Positions 35,921 to 44,029 of a stretch of 64,000 nucleotides of DNA are shown one piece after another. Position numbers and translations under genes: made by a program. Source of the DNA: Glycocaulis profundi (lineage in GTDB: Bacteria; Pseudomonadota; Alphaproteobacteria; Caulobacterales; Maricaulaceae); assembly GCA_007050995.1 (NCBI GenBank), contig VJOU01000002.1:236255-300254 (forward strand), given 5' to 3'. The notes beneath the pieces were generated by a model that searched no databases, was not told the DNA's origin, and saw only the letters and a program-made list of their open reading frames with translations. Numbering within the stretch: the stretch's first letter is position 1; each line of letters starts with the position of its first letter.

Positions 35921-36930
35921 TGCGCCCGCCCCCCTTCTGGGACGCCGATGCGGGGCGCAGCTCGGGCGCGGTCACCCGCGCGCTTCTGAGCCCGCTGGGC
36001 CTGATCTACGCCGCCGCCACCGCCCGCCGGATCGCGAAGACCGAGCCCGTCCGCGCGCCCGTGCCGGTGATCTGCGTGGGCAACATCACGCTGGGCGGGA
36101 CCGGCAAGACTCCGGTCAGCCTCGCCCTGATCGACCGGCTGCAGGCCATGGGCGCCCGCCCCGCCGCCCTCAGCCGGGGCTGGAAGGGACGGCTGAAAGG
36201 CCCCGTTCAGGTCGACCCGGAGACCCACACCGTCCGCGATGTCGGCGACGAGCCGCTGCTGCTCGCCCGCGCCGCGCCCGCCTTCATCTCCGCCGACCGT
36301 CCCGCGGGCGCGAACGCCGCCGCCCAGGCGGGGGCGGACGTGATCGTGATGGATGACGGCCATCAGAACCCCACCCTCTTCAAAGACCTCTCAATCGTGG
36401 TGGTGGACGGCGGCGCGGGCTGGGGCGTGAAGCGCGTCTTCCCCGCAGGGCCGCTGCGCGAACCGGTCGCCACCGGCCTGTCGCGCGCGGACGCGGTGAT
36501 CGTGATGACCGCGGGGCCGGACGACGTGCCGGACTACGCAGGACTGGAACTCGACGATCTCGAAATCCCCGTGCTGACCGCCTGGCTCGCCCCTGCCGCC
36601 CCGCCGCCTGAAGGACCGTTGATGGCGTTCGCCGGGATCGGGCGGCCGCAGAAATTCTTCGACGGGCTGGAGGCGGCGGGCGGCACGCTGGCGGACGCCT
36701 CCAGCTTCCCCGACCACCACGTCTTCACCGAAGCCGAGCTGTCGCGGCTGGCCGACTACGCTCAGGCCCACGGCGCGCGCCTGATCACTACCGAGAAGGA
36801 CTGGGTGCGCCTGCCGCCTGAGTGGCGCGAGCGCGTGGCCGCTTTCCCGGTGAAGGCCGTCTTCGCCGAGCCCGCGCGGATCGACGCGCTGCTCGAACGC
36901 GTGATGGACGCCCGGCCCGGACCCGCTTAA
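35920..36930 (+). CDS. lpxK: Tetraacyldisaccharide 4'-kinase
   Basis: 336 aa. P-loop GNITLGGTGKTP (residues 54-65), the metal-binding VMDDGHQNPTL (DDGHQN) and the C-terminal TTEKDWVRLP signature. It phosphorylates the lipid A precursor at the 4' position using ATP. Its ATG overlaps the waaA stop, and the lpxL-like gene follows after 9 nt, giving a four-gene operon. Confidence 0.95.
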   Translation: MRPPPFWDADAGRSSGAVTRALLSPLGLIYAAATARRIAKTEPVRAPVPVICVGNITLGGTGKTPVSLALIDRLQAMGARPAALSRGWKGRLKGPVQVDPETHTVRDVGDEPLLLARAAPAFISADRPAGANAAAQAGADVIVMDDGHQNPTLFKDLSIVVVDGGAGWGVKRVFPAGPLREPVATGLSRADAVIVMTAGPDDVPDYAGLELDDLEIPVLTAWLAPAAPPPEGPLMAFAGIGRPQKFFDGLEAAGGTLADASSFPDHHVFTEAELSRLADYAQAHGARLITTEKDWVRLPPEWRERVAAFPVKAVFAEPARIDALLERVMDARPGPA

Positions 36931-36939
36931 GGACACCCC

Positions 36940-37848
36940 ATGAGCATCGGCAAGCAGATCGGCTGGCGCGGCGAGGCGCTGGGCTGGGACGGATATCAGT
37001 CCGTCTTCCGCGCCATGGGGCTGGACGCTGCCAGCGACCGGGGCGCGGCCATCGCCAAGGCCATCGGCCCGAAACTGACCCAGCACCACATCGCCAAAGT
37101 GAACATGGGCATCGCCTTCCCCGACGCCGCCCCGCGCGAGATCGACCGGCTGCGCGAAGCGATGTGGGAGAATCTGGGCCGCACTCTGGGCGAGTTCCCC
37201 AACGTCCACCGGCTGGACTTCACCAACGGCGATGAACGCCTGACCATCAAGGGCCGCGAGATCGTGGACCATCTCGTGCGTGAGGGCCGCCGCGGCATCT
37301 TCATCGGCGCGCATTTCGGCAACTGGGAGGTCATGGCCGCCGTCGCCGCGAACGCCGTCGAGCGCTGCCTGTTCGCCTATCGCCGCACCAACAATCCGAG
37401 GATCGACCGCCGCATCATCGCCCAGCGCAACCGCAACGGCATGACCGAGTTCGCCCCCAAGGGTTCCGAAGGCGGCAAGGCCCTGATGAAAGCCCTCAAG
37501 GAGGGCAGCTGGGCGGCCATGCTGGTCGATCAGAAGATGAATGACGGCATCGAGGCGCCCCTGTTCGGCCGCCCCGCCATGAGCGCCTCGGCCCATGCGC
37601 GCATGGCCGTGCGCTATGACGCGCCCATCGTGCCCGTCTCGGTGGTCCGCCGCGGGGGCGCGAACTTCACCGTCGAGTTCCACGAGCCCATCCCCGTGCC
37701 CGTGACGGAGGACAAACATCAGCAGACGCTGGAGCTGGTCACCGCCACCAACCGCTTCGTGCAGGAGCGCATACACGCCAATCCCGAGCAGTGGTTCTGG
37801 GTCCACCGCCGGTTCGAGAAGCCGCTTTACCGCCGCGACGGGAGCTGA
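36940..37848 (+). CDS. Lipid A acyltransferase (LpxL/HtrB type)
   Basis: 302 aa. Motif IFIGAHFGNWEVM contains the catalytic HxxxxE and the VDQKMNDGIEAPLFGRPA region follows, as in late acyltransferases of lipid A. It adds a secondary acyl chain after Kdo transfer. LpxL and LpxM families cannot be separated from sequence alone. No N-terminal transmembrane anchor was clearly seen. Confidence 0.88.
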   Translation: MSIGKQIGWRGEALGWDGYQSVFRAMGLDAASDRGAAIAKAIGPKLTQHHIAKVNMGIAFPDAAPREIDRLREAMWENLGRTLGEFPNVHRLDFTNGDERLTIKGREIVDHLVREGRRGIFIGAHFGNWEVMAAVAANAVERCLFAYRRTNNPRIDRRIIAQRNRNGMTEFAPKGSEGGKALMKALKEGSWAAMLVDQKMNDGIEAPLFGRPAMSASAHARMAVRYDAPIVPVSVVRRGGANFTVEFHEPIPVPVTEDKHQQTLELVTATNRFVQERIHANPEQWFWVHRRFEKPLYRRDGS

Positions 37849-37912
37849 CCGGCCAATCGGTCGCAGCGATAAGGGCTTGGCCGATGCCGCCGGGGCGGCT
37901 ACTCCCCGATCC

Positions 37913-38308
37913 ATGATCCGTCGCCACGCCCTTCTTCCGGTTCTCGCCGCCGCGCTCGTCGCGCTGCAGGCGATGTGGCCGGGCGTCGCGGCGGCGGCGG
38001 TCGCGGCGGGCAATGAGGACGCGCGCTGGATGTGCGCCACCCTCGCGCCGGACGCCGAGACCCGCGCGCACCTGTCCGAGCTGGCCGCTCTGGCGGGGCT
38101 GGACGATCCGTTCCCCGGCGAGCCGGTCGATCCCCATGACTGCCTCGCCTGCTTCGGCGCCGCCCTGCCCGCCCTGACCGGCTCCGTCACCGGCGCGCCC
38201 GTTTTCGCCATCAAGGCCGCCTTCCCCCTGCCCGCCGCGCCGCTGACCGGCGCGAGCGCGGTCCGCGGCCCGCCCGTGGGCCTTCGCGCCCCGCCCTTCA
38301 AAGCCTGA
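37913..38308 (+). CDS. DUF2946-like small exported protein
   Basis: 131 aa from the ATG at 37913; extension to 37877 rejected. The signal peptide/anchor MIRRHALLPVLAAALVALQAMW is followed by a Cys-containing DPHDCLACFGAALPAL motif and a C-terminal RGPPVGLRAPP. The HCxxC/RGPP pattern is that of DUF2946 proteins found beside TonB receptors or copper-related genes. It precedes the TonB receptor by 90 nt. Tentative family assignment. Confidence 0.65.
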   Translation: MIRRHALLPVLAAALVALQAMWPGVAAAAVAAGNEDARWMCATLAPDAETRAHLSELAALAGLDDPFPGEPVDPHDCLACFGAALPALTGSVTGAPVFAIKAAFPLPAAPLTGASAVRGPPVGLRAPPFKA

Positions 38309-38398
38309 GACCTGACACCGCCCGGCGCCGACGCCGGGTGAAAAGGCGCATGGCGGCCGCATGGCCCCATCGCGCGCTCATGGCTTTGAAAGACACTG

Positions 38399-40438
38399 AT
38401 GAAAACCCAGCTTTTCGCGGGCGCCGCTGCGCTCGCTCTCGTGCCGTCCGCTCTGGCGTCCGACCTCGAACCCCTGATCGAAGCGCCCATCGAAGTGCGG
38501 GGCCGCGCCCTGTCCGGCCCCGCGGCGGAGGCCGCCGCCGACGCCGCCCGCCAGCCGGGCAATATCTCGGTGGTGGATTCCCAGGACTATGCGGACCGCT
38601 ACGCCATCGGCTTCACCGACACCCTGGCCTTCACCCCCGGCGTGATCGCCCAGACTCGCGCAGGCGAGGAATCGCGCCTGATCGTCCGCGGCTCGGGGCT
38701 GTACAGCAACATCCACATGCGCGGCGTGCGCCTGCTGTTCAACGGCCTGCCGATCACCAATGCGGACGGGTTCGGCGATTTTCAGGAGATCGACCCGCTG
38801 GTGGTCTCCCACATGGCGGTCCATCGCGGGGCGAACGGTTTTTCGCTGGGCTCGTCCATGGTGGGCGGGGCGGTCGAGGTCACGGGCCTGAACGCCCGCG
38901 GCCTGTCCACGCCCGGCGAGATCCGCGCCGAGGGCGGCAGCTTCGGCTCCTCGCGCCTGCATGGCCGCTACGGCGAGGCGGGCGAGCGCTTCGACTACGT
39001 GGTCGCGGGCACGTGGACCCGTCAGGACGGATATCGCGACAATGCCGAGCAGTCCAATGGCCGCGTCTATGCGGACATGGGCTGGCGCTGGACCGACCGG
39101 ATCGAAACCCGTGTCGGGGTGCTGGGCAATGACGTCAACCAGATGCTGCCCGGCAGCGTGACCCGCGAAGAGGCGCTGTCCGATCCGCGCATGGCCGCCC
39201 CCGCCTCGGTCGCGGGCCGTCACGCGCGGGACCTGAACGCCTGGCGGGGCTGGACCTCCACCCGGTTCGACATGGGCGCGGCAGGCGAACTGCTGATCGG
39301 CGGCGGCTGGACCACCCGCTCTCTGTGGCACCCCGTCCCCGTGCTGGTCGATCAGGACCTGACCGCCAGCCACCTGTCCGCGCTGTGGACCGGACAGTCC
39401 AGCGCGGGCGGCATGCCCGTCGAATGGCGTGTCGGCGGCGGGTATCAGCGCAGCCGCACCGATGCGCGGGTCTTCGTCAACATCGCCGGCGACGCCGGAC
39501 CGCAGATCGGCGACGCGCTTCAGAAGGCGGGCGCCCTGACCGGCTTCGGCGAGGTGCGCGTCACCCCGGTCCCGCAGCTCGACCTGATCGCGGGCGTGTC
39601 GGCCATCGACACCGACCGCCGGGTGGGCGATCGGCTGGCGCCGTCCGCGGGCGGGGACGTGAGCTTCTCCGATCTCGCACCGCGCGTGGGCGCGGTCTGG
39701 CGCGCCGCCGACGGGCTGACCGCCTTCGCCAACGCCTCGGGCGTGTACGAGCCCCCCGCCTTCAACGAGCTGACCCAGGGCGGTGTGGGCGGTTTCACCC
39801 CCATCGAGGCGCAGGAGGGGCTGAGCCTCGAGGCGGGCCTTCGCGGCGCAGGGCCGCGGCTGGCGTGGGAGGTGGCGGTGTTCCAGATCAATCTGGAGAA
39901 CGAGTTCGCCGCCTTCACCGAAATCCCCGGCATCCCGGCGGCCACCTTCAACGCGGGCGACACGATCCGCCGCGGCGTCGAGGCGGGCATCGAGGCGCTG
40001 GCCCATGACGGCCCTCAGGGCGCGATCCGCCCCCGTCTCGCCTGGACCTATGGCGAGTACCGGTTCGATGGCGACGACGTGTATGGCGAGAACCGCCTGC
40101 CCGGCGCGCCGCGCCATCAGGTCCGCGCCGAGCTGGGCTTTGAGCGCGGCGATATCCGGCTCGCGCCGAACGTGACCTGGCGGTCGGGCGACGCCTATGT
40201 GGACTACGCCAACACCGTCACCGCGCCCGGCTACACGCTGTGGGGGCTGAACGCGAGCTGGCAGGCGACCGAGCGGGCGAACCTCTATCTTGAGGCGCGC
40301 AACCTGTTCGACCGGGCCCACATCGCCACGGTCTCCACCGTGGCCGATGCGGCCACCGCCAGCCAGGCCATCTACACCCCCGGCGAAGGCCGCGCGGTGT
40401 ATGCCGGCGTCCGCTTCGGCTTCGGAGCGGTCCGGTGA
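38399..40438 (+). CDS. TonB-dependent outer membrane receptor
   Basis: 679 aa. The signal peptide MKTQLFAGAAALALVPSALA is followed by a plug domain (NISVVDSQDYADRYAIGFTDTLAFTPGV, RGSGLYSNIHMRGV, GANGFSLGSSMVGGAVEV) and a 22-strand barrel with many Trp/Tyr/Phe strands and a C-terminal AVYAGVRFGFGAVR. It imports a siderophore, heme or other scarce nutrient using TonB energy; the ligand is not readable. It overlaps the PepSY gene by 4 nt (GTGA). Confidence 0.93.
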   Translation: MKTQLFAGAAALALVPSALASDLEPLIEAPIEVRGRALSGPAAEAAADAARQPGNISVVDSQDYADRYAIGFTDTLAFTPGVIAQTRAGEESRLIVRGSGLYSNIHMRGVRLLFNGLPITNADGFGDFQEIDPLVVSHMAVHRGANGFSLGSSMVGGAVEVTGLNARGLSTPGEIRAEGGSFGSSRLHGRYGEAGERFDYVVAGTWTRQDGYRDNAEQSNGRVYADMGWRWTDRIETRVGVLGNDVNQMLPGSVTREEALSDPRMAAPASVAGRHARDLNAWRGWTSTRFDMGAAGELLIGGGWTTRSLWHPVPVLVDQDLTASHLSALWTGQSSAGGMPVEWRVGGGYQRSRTDARVFVNIAGDAGPQIGDALQKAGALTGFGEVRVTPVPQLDLIAGVSAIDTDRRVGDRLAPSAGGDVSFSDLAPRVGAVWRAADGLTAFANASGVYEPPAFNELTQGGVGGFTPIEAQEGLSLEAGLRGAGPRLAWEVAVFQINLENEFAAFTEIPGIPAATFNAGDTIRRGVEAGIEALAHDGPQGAIRPRLAWTYGEYRFDGDDVYGENRLPGAPRHQVRAELGFERGDIRLAPNVTWRSGDAYVDYANTVTAPGYTLWGLNASWQATERANLYLEARNLFDRAHIATVSTVADAATASQAIYTPGEGRAVYAGVRFGFGAVR

Positions 40439-41739
40439 GGGCGCGGGGCCTGCATCGCGCCATCGCGCGCTTCGCCGCTGTCGGCGCCATCGTCTGGGGG
40501 CTGAGCGGTCTCATCCATCCGGTGATGATGTGGACAGCGCCGCGCCCGGCGGTGCAGGCCCCGCCCGTCCTCGCCGCCGACAGCGCCGGGGCAGTCGCCC
40601 CCGGCGCGCTGGCGGGTCTGGACGCCGCGCGTCACGTGCGTCTGGCCCCGTCCGAAGCCGGGGCCTACTGGTCTGTCATGACGGAGCCGGCCCGGCCCCG
40701 TCTGGCGCTGGACGCCGTCACCGGCGCGCCCGCCCCCGAGGCGGCCCGCGCCCACGCCGTCGCGCTGGCGCGCCATTACGCCGACCTTCCCGACACGGAC
40801 GTGGCCGAGGCGCGCGAACTGACCGGCTTCAGCCTGGACTATCCCGAGGTGAACCGCCTGCTGCCGGTGTGGGAGGTGGTGTTCGACACGCCCCGCGGGC
40901 TGACGGTCTATGTGGACACCGGATCGGACCGGCTGGCCGCCGTCTCCGACGACCGGCGGCGGACTCTGCTGCGGGTCTTCCAGACCGTGCACACCCTGCA
41001 TTTTCTCAAGCCGGTCGAGCCGCTGCGGCTCGCCCTGATCACCGCCCTGACCCTTCTGGTCATCGCCGTGGCCCTGTCGGGCGCGTGGACGCTGCTCAAG
41101 GCCCGCGGGCGTGGGATGCGGCGCTGGCACCGCCGGGCGGGACTGGTCCTGCTGCCGCTGGTGCTGGCCTTCCCGGTCTCCGGGCTGGGGCGGCTGTGGG
41201 CCGGATCGAGCCTGATCGACGCCCCACCTCCCCTCGCGGAGAGCTTCGGCGCCGCCGCGCTGAGCGGCGTCCCAGAAGGCGTGTTCGCCCATCTCGCCGC
41301 CACGGCGGGGCCGGACGGGCCGGTCTGGCGCGCGGCCTCGGGACGCCAGGCGACCTACCACGCCGCGGAGGGCGCGCCGCTGGCTCTGGACGAGGCGGGG
41401 CGCGCCCGTCAGATCGCAGGCGTGGAGGCAGGCGAGGTCGAGCCGGTGTTCGGCTTCACCGCTGAATACGGCTTCACGGCCAAGCGCCTGCCCGTGCTGC
41501 GGGTGGCGTCGGATTCAGGTCCGGTCTTCGCCGATCCCGTGGACGGGCTGATCGCTCACGCCCTGCCCGGCGATGCGGCGCGGGCGGAGGCGTGGACCTT
41601 CTCGAACCTGCACAAATGGAGCTTCGCCAACCCCATCGGCGCGCGGAACCGGGACATGCTGATGATGCTCGCCGTGGGCGGGATCATCGCCCTGTCGCTG
41701 TCGGGGCTGTGGCTGTCGCGGCGGCGCAGGCCGCGCTAG
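40435..41739 (+). CDS. PepSY domain-containing membrane protein
   Basis: 434 aa. N-terminal membrane segment (FAAVGAIVWGLSGLIHPVMMW), PepSY-type soluble domains (around 85-170 and 230-330) and C-terminal membrane helices (LIALTLLVIAVALSG... MLMMLAVGGIIALSLSGLWLSRRR). PepSY-TM proteins are commonly paired with TonB receptors and act in iron/siderophore reduction or uptake. Coupled translation with the receptor supports a joint role. Its stop is shared with the convergent DUF2093 gene in CTAG (41736-41739). Confidence 0.88.
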   Translation: MRARGLHRAIARFAAVGAIVWGLSGLIHPVMMWTAPRPAVQAPPVLAADSAGAVAPGALAGLDAARHVRLAPSEAGAYWSVMTEPARPRLALDAVTGAPAPEAARAHAVALARHYADLPDTDVAEARELTGFSLDYPEVNRLLPVWEVVFDTPRGLTVYVDTGSDRLAAVSDDRRRTLLRVFQTVHTLHFLKPVEPLRLALITALTLLVIAVALSGAWTLLKARGRGMRRWHRRAGLVLLPLVLAFPVSGLGRLWAGSSLIDAPPPLAESFGAAALSGVPEGVFAHLAATAGPDGPVWRAASGRQATYHAAEGAPLALDEAGRARQIAGVEAGEVEPVFGFTAEYGFTAKRLPVLRVASDSGPVFADPVDGLIAHALPGDAARAEAWTFSNLHKWSFANPIGARNRDMLMMLAVGGIIALSLSGLWLSRRRRPR

Positions 41740-41966
41740 GCCTTCGCGCCGGGCTCTGAGGCGGTCTGCATGAAGCGCGTGGTGGCCGCCTTCGCGTCGG
41801 CATAGGCCTCCTGATGCTCCGCGCTCCAGTATCGAAGCTGGTTGAGCGGAATCTTCGCGCCCGTCACCGCGCACGGGACATAGGCCCCCGGCTCCAGGAT
41901 CATGAAGTCGGAATCGCCGAATTCCAGCTTGGCCTCGCCGGTGAAGTCGCGTTCGAAACTGTTCAT
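41736..41966 (-). CDS. DUF2093 family protein
   Basis: 76 aa from the ATG at 41966 (MNSFERDFTGEAKLEFGDSD); extension to 42005 is rejected because it adds an unrelated 13 residues. FMILEPGAYVPCAVTG...IPLNQLRYWSAEHQEAYADA is the hallmark of this small alphaproteobacterial family of unknown function, often found next to lpxK. Here it is separated from lpxK by the TonB locus and points the other way. Confidence 0.9.
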   Translation of the reverse strand: MNSFERDFTGEAKLEFGDSDFMILEPGAYVPCAVTGAKIPLNQLRYWSAEHQEAYADAKAATTRFMQTASEPGAKA

Positions 41967-42103
41967 CTGCCTGTCCGTGATGCGTGTTGGGCCGGAAGCT
42001 ATCACGGCGCGGCGCGGGACCGGAAGCGAGGCGCTGCCCTTGACGGCGGGCGGCGCGTACCCATGTCTCGAAACCTTGTGATCACGAGAAGGACTCCGCG
42101 CCC

Positions 42104-43204
<1,101 letters not shown>

Positions 43205-43277
43205 GGTCAAGCCGCTGGACAGGCGGGCCGGGGCGGCTATCAGCTTGGCGAAGGATCAACCCGCCGGAGCCGCCCGC

Positions 43278-43652
43278 ATGCCCGCCCTGTCCTGGCCGCA
43301 CATCACTCCGATCCTGCTTCTGGTGGGGTCGAACATCTTCATGACCCTGGCCTGGTACGGCCATCTGCGGTTCAAGGCCGCGCCGCTCCTGCTGGTGGTG
43401 TTCATCAGCTGGGGGATCGCGCTGATCGAGTATTTCTTCGTGATCCCGGCCAACCGGATCGGCTATCAGGTCTATTCGGGCGCGGAGCTGAAGACCCTGC
43501 AGGAGGTCATCACCCTGTCGGTCTTCGTGGTCTTCGCCGCGCTCTACCTGAAGGAGCCCGTCACCGTGCGCCACCTCATCGGCTTCGCCCTGATCGCCGC
43601 GGGCGCTGCGGTGATCTTCCTCAGACCCGCGGCGGACGGAGCGGCGGCCTGA
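43278..43652 (+). CDS. DUF486 family small membrane protein
   Basis: 124 aa from the ATG at 43278; an in-frame TTG at 43245 would add 11 residues. Four hydrophobic segments (PILLLVGSNIFMTLAW, LLLVVFISWGIALIEY, ITLSVFVVFAALYL, LIGFALIAAGAAVIFL) and the invariant HLRFKAAPLL and PANRIGYQ motifs place it in DUF486, a DMT-like half-transporter family. The function is unknown. Its stop overlaps the next start by 1 nt. Confidence 0.88.
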   Translation: MPALSWPHITPILLLVGSNIFMTLAWYGHLRFKAAPLLLVVFISWGIALIEYFFVIPANRIGYQVYSGAELKTLQEVITLSVFVVFAALYLKEPVTVRHLIGFALIAAGAAVIFLRPAADGAAA

Positions 43653-43864
43653 TGCTGAAGAAGCGATCCATAACGCTGGCCGGCCACGCCACCTCGCTGG
43701 CGCTCGAGCCGGCCTTCTGGGCGGTGATCGACCGGGCCGCCGCCGAGGAGGGCCTGGCTCTGGCCGCCCTGATCGCGCGCATCGACGAGGACCGCGAGCC
43801 CGATCAGCCCCTGTCCAGCGCCTGCCGCGTCTGGGCGCTGGCGCGGGTTCAGGCCGGGAGCTGA
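43652..43864 (+). CDS. Ribbon-helix-helix domain protein (RHH_4 type)
   Basis: 70 aa. KKRSITLAGHATSLALEPAFW...AAAEEGLALAALIARIDEDRE...LSSACRVWALARVQ matches the RHH_4 family (PF13467): beta-strand with TLxGHxTS, then two helices. Probably a small DNA-binding regulator of unknown target. Coupled to the DUF486 gene (TGATG). Confidence 0.9.
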   Translation: MLKKRSITLAGHATSLALEPAFWAVIDRAAAEEGLALAALIARIDEDREPDQPLSSACRVWALARVQAGS

Positions 43865-43873
43865 ACTCACGGC

Positions 43874-43912
43874 TCACGGGAGGGCGATCAGTTCGATGAT
43901 TTTCAGTTTCAT
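43874..43912 (-). CDS. 12-codon ORF with strong Shine-Dalgarno (MKLKIIELIALP)
   Basis: On the minus strand ATG AAA CTG AAA ATC ATC GAA CTG ATC GCC CTC CCG TGA, preceded by GGAGGAGG (43919-43926) at a 6-nt spacer. Opposite the region between the RHH gene and uvrD. No downstream minus-strand gene is close, so it is either a free micropeptide or a leader for a transcript not recognised here. No homology claimed. Confidence 0.4.
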   Translation of the reverse strand: MKLKIIELIALP

Positions 43913-43986
43913 GGCAGGCCTCCTCCGGCACGTCGCAACACGCCCATCAACACCTCCGCCCCTGCCGCCGCGGCGCGTCTGTGCTA

Positions 43987-44001
43987 GTTTCGTTCCCGTT
44001 C
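43987..44001 (+). promoter_or_regulatory. LexA-like SOS box upstream of uvrD
   Basis: GTTT CGTTCCC GTTC: the alphaproteobacterial LexA consensus GTTC-N7-GTTC with one mismatch, 28 nt before the uvrD ATG. UvrD is part of the SOS regulon in several bacteria. Match by eye only. Confidence 0.35.
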
Positions 44002-44029
44002 GACTCGACGCGTCCCGGAAAAGAACCGC

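Noticed and set aside
38309..38398. Cobalamin riboswitch ahead of the TonB receptor
   Set aside because: Only 90 nt with one simple hairpin (CCCGGCG/CGCCGGG); too short and without the B12-box.
36391..38562. 723-codon minus-strand ORF over lpxK and the lipid A acyltransferase
   Set aside because: The clear families on the plus strand (LpxK, LpxL) occupy the region; the antisense frame is repetitive His/Gly/Ala-rich noise.
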